Positions 21,934 through 33,294 of a stretch of 64,000 nucleotides of DNA are shown one piece after another (within the stretch, counting starts at the first letter, position 1; every line of letters starts with the position of its first letter). The DNA comes from Symsagittifera roscoffensis (taxonomy: Eukaryota > Xenacoelomorpha > Acoela > Convolutidae), in contig NC_087063.1 of NCBI RefSeq assembly GCF_963678635.1, positions 59,156,759 to 59,220,758 of the forward strand, given 5' to 3'. The position numbers and the translations under genes were made by a program. A model generated the notes under the pieces. It was given only the letters and a program-made list of their open reading frames with translations, was not told where the DNA came from and searched no databases.

Positions 21934-23796
21934 TGAAATTTCAAATTTGGTTTTGCCGTTATGACAAAACCTTCTCATTAAGCAAGAACTTATCCAAATT
22001 TTTTGGTTCAAAAAAAACTCCTACACCTGTGATTTGTTTTCTTGAAGTCGTGGGATTTTCAAATTGGGACTAATTTGGCCAATTTAGCATAAATAAAGCG
22101 CGTCAAGTTTTGCAGAAGCGCATAAAATGCCCGCCGAAAAAATCCAGCCTCGAATGTATTTTTTATTTAAGCTGAAGCACGCTTATTTAGACAAGCATTG
22201 TTCAAAATCAATTTGTTGGATGTGCCGGTTGAAATTTTCCAATTTTTTAAATTTTTTTTTCTCCAAGTTTTGTCGTAACTTGGAAATTGAAATAAATTCA
22301 AATGCCCTGAATGACACCTAGAACATTCAGAGCCTGACGTTGATAAAAGCAACTTTGCTTAGTTTTTTCTTTTTACAGCTTAAGCGTCCACATTAAATGT
22401 TTTACCAAATTGAAATTAGAGTCTTAAATGGAGGATTTTTAGGCGATTGCAAAGTTGTTTGAAAATTGAGTTGTTGTTTCATGCATTTTCTGAATACTGG
22501 GCATTTTATACAGGTTGTGTGCAGATTTTCTTGACTTGTTCAGCCCCTACATAACATGAATAAATTGGTAATGAAATTGGTAAATTATGCTTTTCAGTTA
22601 AATTTTTTATGCCGACGTTTGACCTTAAGAGACAAAAATGAATACTAAATGCGAAAAATCTAAAGCAAAATTTATGGTTCCTAATTGTGTTTTATTGTAC
22701 TTTTGCGGATTCGTTTTAGCAAATAGTGCTTAAATGTTGATCTAAGAAGTTGTTCAAAACTTTTTTCATTATCGCTGGAACTATTAGAACACAAATTTTT
22801 ATGGATTTTTTGCTGTCACTGATGATTTGCGCTACCTACTTTTCCTCAAGTGGCTGTAGGTCCTTGTAACACTGACGGAGACTTTTCTTGAGAACTAAAA
22901 TTAGCGCAAAAATTGGAGCAGAAAAAGTAAATTAGTTACACTGAAAATTGCTTATGGCTACCAAATTGACCTTCTGACAACTCCAGAAGAAAAAAATGAT
23001 TTTAAATTGAATTCGGTGAGATTTGGGTAGATCAAATGAATGGCCATAGTCCGTTTTGGTTCAATCGGCCAAAATCCATATTGAGCTAATTACAGCTAAA
23101 TCCAAACTAGTTTAATCGCTTTTCATGCACAAACATCTAATTTAGTTTTTCCAGGCATATCAATTTATGAAGTAGACAAGCGGCAGCTACATATTGCATG
23201 GAGAAAATTTTGAAAAAATCGAGACACGCAAGAGCGAGATGTGAATAAAGTTCGAGATGCAATATAGGCTGTTGCTGATCTTCCATTTGAAAAGCAAAAA
23301 AACCCACACTTGAAAAAAAAATCACGCTGAAATGTGATTTTTTACTTTCGAATTAGTTGTGGATGATTGTTCTGGGAAAGTTATTGCACTAGTGTTTCCA
23401 TTTTGTATTTGATAAGCTAGTGCATTATTTGAAACACGAGTGTAATGCTTTAAAATTGCACTAGTGTTTCAAATATTGCACTAATGTTTCAGATATTGCA
23501 CTACTGATTCAAGTATTGCACTAGTTTTTCGAATTTGGCTCAGAAAAGTATTGAAAGCGTGTGTTTCATAAAGTTTTAAATCCGTTTTTGTTTCATATGC
23601 ACTTAGAACTGGCTTGAACCGTTTGCAAGTTATCTTAAAATGGACTTGAATTCACTTAAGGGCATTTTTGTCTGTGCGGTTTCACATAATTGGTGCTGGC
23701 CTAAAAGTATTAGAATAGTACTTAATATGTCCATTTGTCAAAAGTAGTCGTTGAATAATGTTATTGAAATACTCACCAAATAAATTTCTGTTTTAG
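21934..23796 (+). other. Intron 1 of the GT14 gene, 3' part (U1)
   Basis: Resumes intron 1 after retroelement B and ends in the acceptor TTTCTGTTTTAG|ATG. It is non-coding. From 23381 to 23535 it holds a run of about 20-base units of the form 'ATTGCACTAGTGTTTCAAAT' (GCACTAGTGTTTC, GCACTAATGTTTC, GCACTACTGATTC, GCACTAGTTTTTC). The same intron is carried in U2 (30837-32056, missing about 640 bases), U3 (last 450 bases only) and U4 (43310-45179). Confidence 0.7.
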
Positions 23797-24087
23797 ATGG
23801 CCAAACTAGTGGAGTGCTTCTCCGACCATGTTTTCCTGGCTTCCAACCCAGAATACGTCGTATGGGGAGAACACACAGTTCTGACATCAGAGTTCTCCTG
23901 CATGGAAGATCTGGTCAAGAGAGGATATTGGAAGTACTACATCAACATAACAGGCGAAGAATTCCCATTGCTTTTAAACATGGAATTGGTCTACATTCTT
24001 AGCAAACTTCACGGATCCAACTTGATTTCATGTATCACTTTTACAAACAGTACTTGTCAGACGTACGCTGCGAGCTGATATGGCTCA
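23797..24087 (+). pseudogene. GT14 exon 2, copy 1 (U1), frameshifted
   Basis: Encodes the central GT14 catalytic segment: MAKLVECFSDHVFLASNP, VVWGEHTVLTSEFSC, then WKYYINITGEEFPL, the strongly conserved 'Y.INLTG.E.PL' region. It is preceded by a good acceptor and should end CTCA|GTAATG in phase 1. Nineteen bases are missing after SNLIS compared with the other copies; the gap lies between two TTGAT repeats, a simple slippage deletion. The frame therefore shifts and ends early (stop at 24076-24078). This copy alone keeps TGG (Trp) where the other three have TAG near the exon end. Confidence 0.85.
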
Positions 24088-24474
24088 GTAATGATCCCAA
24101 ATAACGTTTATTGATCCAAGTGTTCCGCAGTCGTTTTTCTAGAGGGAGGGGAGAAACATAATTGAGGAAGGGGCAGAAGGTGGCCTCTCCCCCTTTCCGT
24201 TACCACTGTCACGCTACTTCCCGTTAGGATTGCTGCTAGTCGGATGAATTCGTTTCTCAAGTTGTAGCAGAGCAGTAGCTTAATTATCAAATTTCAGTAT
24301 TTTTATAGTATATTTTTTAACGGAAATCGGAGCTCATCTATCATAAGAAATAATTAATAGAACAAACGTCAGAGAACCTTGAATGAGAGTGTCTTTACTG
24401 ATTTATTGAACTTTTATAGTGAGTTTGACAATTCCTGAGCGACTGCCTCAGACCTTACCACTGAACTTGACTAA
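24088..24474 (+). other. Intron 2 and first bases of exon 3, copy in U1
   Basis: Begins with the donor GTAATG and includes an acceptor-like TTTTATAG with the following 50 or so bases of exon 3 (SLTIPERLPQ...). It then stops abruptly at CTAA, where retroelement B LTR sequence takes over at 24475. Exon 3 is therefore truncated here, and splicing into it would lead into transposon sequence. Confidence 0.75.
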
Positions 24475-24633
24475 AGGTTGGTTAAAAATGAAGTAATCTC
24501 GAAGTTAAAACATTAAAAAGTGAAAGTGAATTCTCTCCGCCGGAGAGAATAAACGTATCATGGTCATAACTAAGTACCAATTATAATGACTAACAAATTA
24601 TATAAAATATTTGAATAGGAGAGTGCAATCAAA
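24475..24633 (-). repeat. Partial LTR at the U1/U2 junction
   Basis: The LTR starts in the middle, at the base equivalent to 16224, directly joined to exon 3 sequence (CTAAAGGT). It runs to the normal LTR end. The same exon 3/LTR joint occurs at 32752 and 34797. Confidence 0.85.
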
Positions 24634-24999
24634 TCATTCCCCTTAATAGGAAAAAAAGTTAAACTAAACTAAAGGCAACTGGCCCTTTCCTCCCCAAAGG
24701 AAGTTGACGAAATTTTAATAATACCGCCAAACACTAAAGTAAAGAACTTTACTCCGTAGGATCAACTGTTTGGTATAAAGGCAGTTAAACTAAGCCATAA
24801 TAAGCTTAATAAGCTTAAATCGGCGTGATAGAAATGATGAATCCGGCGGAATACGCTCCAAAAAATACGCTGACTAGTTAAAGATAATTAATCCTAAATG
24901 CAGTTGGTTTTGTTACTGTCTTTGAGTGATTCGAAACTTAAAGCAAAATGATTAGCACTAAGAGTAACACTGGGTACTAGATTGAAAAAAAAGTGAATT

Positions 25000-27290
25000 T
25001 AAATTTTTTCAGTTTTGAAATTTGTCGTCTTTGATGAATTTTTCTAATTCGGCATCAAAAAGTTCGCTATCGAAATCTACGAGCTCCTCAAATATTTTTA
25101 CAGCCTATCTTAATGACTGGTCGATGGAAGATATAGAAAATGTGTCCGATGATGGTGTCTGATGAACTTGCTGTGATTTCCGCCGATTGAATAATGAAGA
25201 TTGGAGTTTTCTTATCCGAAGGAGTTTGTGTAGAGGAGGTTGTGGTATAGCCAATTTGATCAATAACGTTGAGTGAGATTGGATTTGGTGCTGACCCAGG
25301 TTGGTTGTCTCTGTCGTCTATAATATATATGTGCAACCTTTTACCATAGAATTGAGGAGGTCCTACGTTACGGCTCGAACGTCTTAGTTTAAAATCAGTA
25401 CCAGTGGTAATGATTTCCTCCGAACGTGGTCCCTGGGTAGCAGCATTGTCATGTGATGAATCAAAAATCTCATAGTTTAGGAAGTCGTCCGATTTGTCCC
25501 CCTTCACTTTCATCCATGGCTCCGTTGGAACATTTGAGGGTTAGGTCTGAAGGGGAGTGAGTAGTTTGTTGAGGTTGTGTTGAGCTCTGTCCTGCAGGGA
25601 TTATACTGATCGGGCAATCCAACGGATCCGAAGTTGGAGTCAGGTTATCTAAAAGCTCAGATTTTATGTGATCCTGGGTTGCTTGGGGGTCTATAAGGTT
25701 CATGTTGGCTACAATTATCCGAAATAATGCGGTCTCTAATCTTGTCTCTGCAAGGGATACCGCCCGCGATCATTTCCCAATCGCTAATGTCTGACGTATC
25801 CGACGGAATTATCATAGATTCGTCACCTGCTAGGTAGCCCGCGTATGATGCAGTGTCTTTCTTTCGTGTTGGTCTGCTCCTGAATGGTTTGGAGGATGGG
25901 TTTGACACTCTCGTCCTAGTGTTGTCAGCTGACTTGTCTTCGGGCCTGTTTTTCTTGTCGGCAGAAGTTTTGGTATGGTCGTCTTCCTTGAGCATACTTC
26001 AAAATAAAAGTTAGGAAATGATGGAAAAACGATATTACCTCTAAAGTCAGATTTTCTGATTTTCGGATAATTTTTCCGTCGGATAATTCTGCCGTGGTTT
26101 TTGATGCGCTTATAACTTTCTGGTTAAGTTGTTTGTAGAAAGGGTTTCCATTTATGCTTCCTTTGGTTTTCCGTAGTGTTTCACCTTTAAAAGGACTTTG
26201 GGGAGGCAAGCGAGAAGAAGAGGGCTTCGAGGCTGATGGGTATTCCGACTCATAACCCTTTCTCCAATGGGGACTGGTTTTTTTTGGTATTAGGTTGTGT
26301 TCGTAGCCGTCTTCAATCCGATCATCTGCTTTCCAGCCTAGTGCCCGTTCCTTGCATAAGATTGATTTTCCTTTGTCTAAAAATCCATCGGATAACTTAT
26401 TACAGGCCAATTGTTTCCAGATCGTATTAGGTTTCCTATTGAAGTGTATTTCGAATGGTGAGCATATGATTTTTTATTGAAAAGAAGAACGAAAATTCCA
26501 AATAATTTTTGAGATAGCGTGTAGTAGAGTAGGATTTTTTTGGTCGAGTAACATTGCTAATAAATCAATTTTTACAGCATGAACAAGTTTTTGTACAAGA
26601 CCGTTAGAGCGATGTTCGCCGACTGTACAAAATATTAATTTAACATGATTGGTATCGCAAAATAATTTAAGATCCTCTAGTAAAACAGGAAGCGTGGTCA
26701 ACGCACATAGAAACTGGACTGCCATGAAGGTAAAACAATCCCGGAGAAATTCAATCACTGTGTTTGAAGAGGTTGACGATGTTATTTTAGCCGATGGAAT
26801 TTTCGAAAATCGCTTGATGCATAGTAGAAGGTATTTAATCTTTCCCCAAGTGAAATCCAATGGACCGGCAATATCGAGATTTAATTCCTCGTAAGGTTCG
26901 GATAATGGTGGCAGTTTGCTGATTTGAGTCTTAGGTATATTGCTTTTTATATTCTTACCGGTTTGAGTGCACTGGGAACAATTTATCCCGTGGAAAAAAA
27001 TCTGGCGAGTTATGTGTGGTCACCATAAGTACTGTGCTAGGTACTTCATACCAAAATGTCCAGGATGGGATTAGTAAAAGGTTTTCAATACCGCGTTTTG
27101 TAGAGTAAAGAGGATAACAAGTTTTCCATCTGTGTAGAGCAGTCCGTCGGATTCATGCAGATCTTTTGTAAATTGGTTTAGGTAATAAGAGTTGGCGTTA
27201 ATCTTTTCTATTTTATTTTGAAAGGCTTTAACGATCGGACTTAACACCGGGTCTTCTTCACTCAAAATGGCAACAATTTAGAGTTAAATA
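25000..27290 (-). pseudogene. Retroelement B (U2): integrase and C-terminal extension, broken
   Basis: Right to left, a linker with a long conserved frame (27071-27265, SEEDPVLSPIVKAF at its start) leads to the integrase zinc-binding region near 27000 (HGINCSQCTQTG). Next comes the core DFTWGKIKYLLLCIKRFSK (26860 leftwards), with a small deletion where U4 has the CVDHASCF region. Here TVGEHRSNGLVQK with the catalytic Glu is kept. The linker 25925-26410 carries a conserved polar frame. The polar C-terminal extension (25088-25703) ends with RRSSRNVGPPQFYGKRL and an acidic tail near 25020. Several frame breaks make it inactive. Confidence 0.8.
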
Positions 27291-27779
27291 ACGAATTTAG
27301 GTCCAAAGGTCGTTCCGACAACTTCAAATTCTCACGGTAATTTGTCACTAAATTTTCGCGTTTGGATAAAATTGGAAGTTCGACTTTGACCTGAATACCG
27401 GAAGTAGAAGGAATAATTACAATTTGGTTATTCAACATATTTACACTATTTACAATTTTAAGATCCTGTGAAATAAAAATTAAGCTACAATTAAGAATTA
27501 AAAAATAAAGAAAAGCTGAATTTGATTAAGAAATTTTTGTTGAATCAATGTTCAAGAAATCCAAAGGAATACAATTAGAATTACAAAATTTAGTTCTGTA
27601 GTGTTTTAGATTGCAATTTGGAACAGTTGAGTTGATGATTTTGAGAACTGAAATTATCACATAATTACGTAAATTTGCGTGATAGGAATTTCCCATGTTT
27701 GAACCAATACCACTTCATATCGATTTTCCGTTATCTGATGGATTCAAAGCCTTATTGTTTTTCTGGATAGTAGCAACTA

Positions 27780-29300
27780 CAAATTCTTCGTCTTAATGAG
27801 ATGGGGAAATTGCTTTTCCTGAAGGGGATCTTGAAGTTAGATCTGTAAAACCCATATCATTTTCTGCTAAGTGTTTTATTGTGAAGTTAAACGGTAAAAA
27901 ACGATCAACCCATCTTGTTAAACGACTATTATAAGTTTTATTTCCTTGATTTGGTGAGAGTGCTGAAAAGAGGGCTTTATGGTTGGCAGTAATTTTTCAA
28001 ATTCTGAGCCGTAAAGATACTTTTTATAATGTTCTACCGCCCAAACAACTCCCCGCAATTCCGATTTGTGGAATATTTGTGGAATATTTCCATTCATGTG
28101 GATTTAAAAATCTTGAGGCAAAAGTGACTGTTTTCCAGTCATTCCCATGGAGCTGTTTGAGGGAGGCACCAATTCCATTATGAGAGGCATCAGTTTTTAC
28201 TCTCGTATTACGTTGGACGTCAAAGTGTGTGTTTTCGGTAAGGCTGTCTATTTCTAATTTGATTCTCTCGAATGCCTTTGTGTGATCTTCGTTCCCTGGA
28301 AAAATTAATTTTTTATTTAGTACAGGTCCTCAGGGACTTCCGAGGGATGCTAAGTTTGGCACAAATTTGATAGATTGGTTTGTTGACCCGAAGAATGATC
28401 CTAATTTCTTTAAGTTTTTTGGAATTGGGATATCTTTGATAGCCTTGGTTTTGTCAATTAAAGGGGCGATCCCTGTTTTAGATATTTTAAGGCCAGGCCA
28501 CTGTATTTTTTTGAAAGAACTTACATTTTGGCCAATTGACTGCGAAATTTTATTATCTAATTTCGGTAAAACTTTATGAACAATGTTCTTGTGTTCAGTA
28601 CAACTTCCTTCGGAAGCAACTAAAATATCGTCGAGGTAACAATTTGTAAAAGGAATATTTCTGATTGTTGAGTCCATGACTCTTGGAAATTCATTCGGTA
28701 TATTGCCGAGTCCATAAAAACTAGTTAAAAATTGGTAAGTGCCAGTTGTGTCTCCGGATACCCAGCTTAAATTGCATTGACTGCTGGTGAAATTATCTGA
28801 AGAAAGTTGGCTGTATGTGTTCTTTAAGTCCAAATTGGTAAACCAAACTTCTCCGTCATAATCGTTTGAAATTCGAGAGTAAGTTTTTTTTGTAATTGAA
28901 TTTTGAATCTAGAGCTAATTTGATCGACTTTTCCTTTTTGCGGGTTATAACTATTGGACTAATAAACCTATCCTCGTCGCAACTTTCCAATTTTTTGATG
29001 TCCTTCGGATTTAAGTCGGTTTAGTTCTGTCTTTACTGAATCAAGTAAATGGAGGGGAACACGTCTGCATTTTAGTTGTATTGGTTTCAAATGTTCGTGG
29101 AAATGTGTTATTTTTGTTTGATTTTTTATTTTTCCAATCCGAGGGAATAATTGTTTAGAAGTCTTGGATGTAATATCTGTTTCTTTCTCTTTGTTGTTTG
29201 AAGAAATTGGATTAATGGATATACATGTTCCCTTGTTAAAGTAGTGTGGGAAGTGCTTCTGAGATACTTCGATTCCCACTTTGGGTAAAAAGTCGTTTCC
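27780..29300 (-). pseudogene. Retroelement B (U2): protease end, reverse transcriptase and RNase H, broken
   Basis: Starts with the protease-to-RT linker (28968-29279; GIEVSQKHFPHYFN). The RT fragment follows (28330-28833) with DLKNTYSQL and NCYLDDILVAS, the YxDD box, and on through IPIPKNLKKLGSFFGSTNQ. RNase H (about 27800-28300) keeps TDASHNGIGASLKQLHG and the closing DMGFTDLTSRSPSGKA. An in-frame change plus short indels separate the parts. This is the best preserved RT of the four units. Confidence 0.85.
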
Positions 29301-29339
29301 AAGGAGATTAGTCTCGAGTCCTTCTGTCAGAAAAAAGTA

Positions 29340-30637
29340 TCACTCTCCATGAGACTATCCGTTCGAAAGTATAGGTAAAATTAACTTTCCAGTGATGTTA
29401 ATCGCGTTGTCTGTAAACCCACAGTAAAGCTCTTTCGACGACTGATCCACCGGGAAAATTTTTAAGTAGGGGTCTCATAGCTTCAACTTGTGAAGGGCAT
29501 TCCGTTTGAGGAATCTCACTGCGCTGTTAGTAATTTCTTTAATTCTTTTCCTTGGTTATCGTAATTAGTGGTCACATTTAATACAGAGTTATTGCTCTGT
29601 CCGGATTCTGACCATGCATTGATTACTCCACAACATTCTCTATTTACACGGTCGTTATTTACATCCGGTTGTTCCGAGGGATTATTACAATCTGTATTAT
29701 GTAAAGTTTGACTATCTACTATAATTACATTTTTACGACCTAATTTACATAGCCTGATGAAATGTTCTCGGTTTTTACAGGATGTACAAATTGTGTCCTT
29801 AGCAGGGCACACTGCCAGGTGTCCTTTTGAAAAAGTTCCGCCGCATTTCATACAATTGTTGCTCCGTTCGATGTTTAAAGTTGGTTCCCTTTTTTCATTA
29901 AAATGATTTAAAGGTTTGGTTCAAGAAATTCCGTTGAATTTAAAATTACTCGCCCTTCTCATGTGGTTCTTGATTCTTTCTTTCGTCAATGAGAGCCACT
30001 TCTAGTGCTTCTAGAGTTGGTAGAATTTCTGTAAGGAGTTTCCGTTGAATGTCCGAGTTCTTCATTTTTTTAATAAAAAAGTTTGTATCCATTTGTCTTC
30101 TGATGCGGAAAAATTACACTTCTTTGCCATTTCTGCGAGGGCTCCCAAGAAATGCCCCAACGATTCTCTGTCTCTCTGTTTTCTGTTCAATAGTTTGTGT
30201 CTTTCAAACGTTAGAACTCAGAAATTTAGAGGAATTTGACGATTTTCTTTCCTTCGTTTTCGAGGGCTAAAAACAAGATTGATCGGAGTTTTTTGTCAGC
30301 TTCTTCAAATCTCATGCCATTGATCTTTTTGTTTCCATCTTTATTGAAGCTGTCTCTTCATCTTCATGTTTCTTTTGTTCACGGATATTTTTTGCCAGAT
30401 GGGTCAGTTTTTGGGTTTCCGCTTCGCCCTCCGGGGGATTTTCCAATAGTGGCGGGTGTGTGTGGTATCGCTCCATCGGGTTTAGAAGGTTGTCTATGTC
30501 GATGTTTCCTTTGCGATTACTGCCAGTTGGAACAGATCGCTCCACTACTCCCAGGGAATTGGTGGGTCCACCGTATGGTTTTGCCATAATGAAGGTATAC
30601 CTCTCACGTTTCATTCGTTACTGTTTAACTGCGCCAT
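29340..30637 (-). pseudogene. Retroelement B (U2): gag, zinc knuckles and protease start, broken
   Basis: ATG at 30637 begins the same gag frame as in U1. The nucleocapsid (29516-29900) shows both Cys/His clusters: CMKCGGTFSKGHLAVC, a CxxC..H..C variant, and CTSCKNREHFIRLC, an exact C-x2-C-x4-H-x4-C knuckle that would bind the element's RNA. In U1 and U4 the last Cys of the first cluster is Gly. The protease-like segment (about 29290-29450) contains the pattern NAINITGKLILPI and ends near FLTEGLETNLLGNDFLPK. Gag has the same early TAG as the other units. Confidence 0.8.
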
Positions 30638-30644
30638 GATGAAG

Positions 30645-30836
30645 TGTTTCTTTGTTACAGCTAATTCTACTTATGTACAGATAAAAATGTCGGTTAAAAA
30701 AGAATTAACCTCAAAGTTATAACATTAAAAAGTGAAAGAGCATTCTCTCCACCAGAGAAAATGAACGCATAAAGGTCATAAGTAAGTACCAGTTAACAAA
30801 TAATTATAAAATATGAATAAGATAATGCAATTCACA
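30645..30836 (-). repeat. Retroelement B, 5' LTR (right, unit U2)
   Basis: 192 bases, TGTTTC...TTCACA on the plus strand, followed by TGAA at 30837-30840. It differs at several positions from the right LTRs of U1 and U4, which resemble each other. Confidence 0.85.
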
Positions 30837-32056
30837 TGAAATTTCAAATTTGGTTTTGACGTTATGACAAAACTTTCTCATTAGGCAAAAAAAATATTAA
30901 AATTTTTTGGTTCAGAAAAAACTCCTACACCTGTGATTTGTTTTCTTAAAGTCATAGGATTTTTAAATTGGGACTAATTTGGCCAATTTAGCATTAATAA
31001 AGCGCGTCAAGTTTTTCAGAAGCATATAAAAAGCCCGCCGAAAAAATCCAGCCTCCATTTTTTTTATTTAAGCTGAAGCACGCTAATTTAGACAAGCAAT
31101 GTCAAAATCAATTTGTTGGATGTGGCTGAAGGTCGTTGTAACACTGAGGAGATTTTTCTTGAGAACTAAAATTAAGTTGGAGCAGAAATAGTAAATTAGT
31201 TAAACTGAAAATTGCTTATGGCTACCAAAATGACCTTCTGACAACTCCAGAAAAAAAAAGATTTTAAATTGACTTCGGTGGGATTTGGATAGATAAAATG
31301 AATGGCCATAGTCCATTTTGGTTCAATCGGCTAAAGTCCAAATTGGTCTAATTACAGCTAAATCCATACTAATTTAATCGCTTTTCATGCACAAACATCT
31401 AACTTAGTTTTACCAGACATATCAATTGATGAAGTAGACAAGCAACAGCTACATATTGCATCGAGAATTTTTTGAAAAAATTGAGACACGCAAGAGCGAG
31501 ATGTGAATAAAGTTCGAGATGCAATATAGGCTGTTGCTGATCTGCCATTTGAAAAGCAAAAAAACCCACATTTGAAAAAAAAATCAAGCTCAAATGAGAT
31601 TTTTTACTTTCTAATTTGTTGTGGATGATTGTTCTGGGAAAATTATTGCACTAGTGTTTCAAAATTGTATTTGATAAGCTAGTGCATTATTTGAAACACG
31701 AGTGTAATGCTTTAAAATTGCACTAGTGTTTCAAATATTGCACTAATGTTTCAGATATTGCACTACTGATTCAAGTAATACACTAGTTTTTCGAATCTGG
31801 CCCGGAAAAATATTGAAAGCATGTGTTTTATATAGTTTTTAATCCGTTTTTGTTTCATATGCACTTAGAATTGACTTGAACCGTTTGAAAATTATCTTAA
31901 AATGGATTTGAATTCATTTCAGGGCATTTTTGTCTGTGCGGTTTCACATAATTGGTGCTGGCCTAAAAGTATTAGAATAGTTTCTTAGGTCCATTTGTCA
32001 AAAGTAGTCGATGAATAATGTTATTGAAATACTCACCAAATAAATTTCTGTTTTAG

Positions 32057-32366
32057 ATGGCCAAACTAGTGGAGTGCTTCTCCAACCATGTTTTCCTGGC
32101 TTCCAACCCAGTAGACGTCGTATGGGGAGAACACACAGTTCTGACGTCAGAGTTCTCCTGCATGGAAAATCTTGTCAAGAGAGGACATTGGAAGTACTAT
32201 ATTAACCTAACAGACGATGAATTCCCACTGCTTACAAACATGGAACTGGTCTAGATTCTTAGCAAGTTTCACGGATCCAACTTGATCTCACGTCCGTTTA
32301 TTGATTTCATGTATCTCTTTTACAAACAGTACTTGTCAGACGTACGCTGCCAGCTGATATAGCTCA
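32057..32366 (+). pseudogene. GT14 exon 2, copy 2 (U2), nonsense change
   Basis: Full 310-base exon 2 with acceptor TTCTGTTTTAG and donor GTAACG. It encodes MAKLVECFSNHVFLASNP, DVVWGEHTVL and YYINLTDDEFPLLTNMELV, then TAG at 32252-32254 where copies 1 and 4 have TAC (Tyr). A second TAG lies near the exon end (GATATAGCTC). INLTDDEF replaces INITGEEF of copy 1, so a conserved Gly is also lost. Confidence 0.85.
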
Positions 32367-33294
32367 GTAACGATCCCAAATAACCTTTATTGATCCAAGT
32401 ATTCCGCAGTCGTTTTTCTAGACGGATGGGAGAAACATACTTGAGGAAGGGGCAGAAGGTGGCCTCTCACCCCTTCCGTTGCCACTGTCACGCTACTTCC
32501 CGTTAGGATTGCTGCTAGTCGGATGACTTCGTTTCTCAAGTTGTAGCAGAGCAGTAGCTTAATTATCAAATTTCAGTATTTTTATAGTATATTTTTTAAC
32601 GGAAATCGGAGCTCATCTACCATAAGAAATAATTAATAGAACAAACGTCAGAGAACCTTGAATGAGAGTGTATTTACTGATTTGTCGAACTTTTATAGGG
32701 AGTTTGACAATTCCTGAGCGACGTCTCAGACCTTACCACGGAACTTGACTAAAGGTCGGTTAAAAGTGAATTATCCTCGAATATAAAAAAAAACATCAAA
32801 AAATGAAAGAGCATTCTCTCCGCCGCTGAGAATGAACGTATCAAGGTCATAACTAAGTAACAGTTATAATGACTAACAAATTATATAAAAAACATGAATA
32901 AGATAATGCAATTCCTATCATTCCCCATAATAGGAAAAGAAGTTAAACTAAATTAAAGGCAACTGGCCCTTTTCTCCCCCAAAGGAAGTTGACGAAATTT
33001 TAATAATACCGCCAAATACTACAGTAAAAAATTTTACTCCGTAGGATCATCTGTTTGGAATAAAGGCAGTTAAGCTAAGCCATAAAAAGCTTAATAAGCT
33101 TAAATCGGCGTGATAGGTATGATGAATCCGACGGAATACGCTCCAAAAAATACGCTGACTAGTTAAAGATAATTAATCCTAACTGCACTTGGTTTTGTTA
33201 CTCTCTTTGAGTGATTTAAATCTAAAAGCACAATGATTAGCACTAAGAGTAACACTGGGTACTAGATTGAACAAAATTTGACTTAAAAAAGTTT

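Larger units (their letters stand above)
16224..24474. repeat. Amplified unit U1 (retroelement B + intron 1 end + GT14 exon 2)
   Basis: 8251 bases, from inside the left LTR to the CTAA at the start of exon 3. Order: left LTR, element B, right LTR, 1.86 kb of intron 1, exon 2 and intron 2 with the first bases of exon 3. U1 has lost about 335 bases of integrase (junction near 17941-17950, across a short T-run) and about 250 bases of gag (near 21211). Its right LTR and the intron after it are almost identical to those of U4, closer than to U2. Confidence 0.9.
24475..32752. repeat. Amplified unit U2 (retroelement B + intron 1 end + GT14 exon 2)
   Basis: 8278 bases with the same order as U1. It has the most complete integrase and gag of the units, but about 640 bases of intron 1 are missing near 31124 (joined at a GTG shared by both sides). 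Its right LTR ends with the canonical CACA. Confidence 0.9.

Noticed and set aside
24108-24290. Minus-strand 60-codon frame conserved at 24108, 32387, 34432 and 45510
   Set aside because: It lies within GT14 intron 2, which was copied with each unit; conservation follows from duplication.
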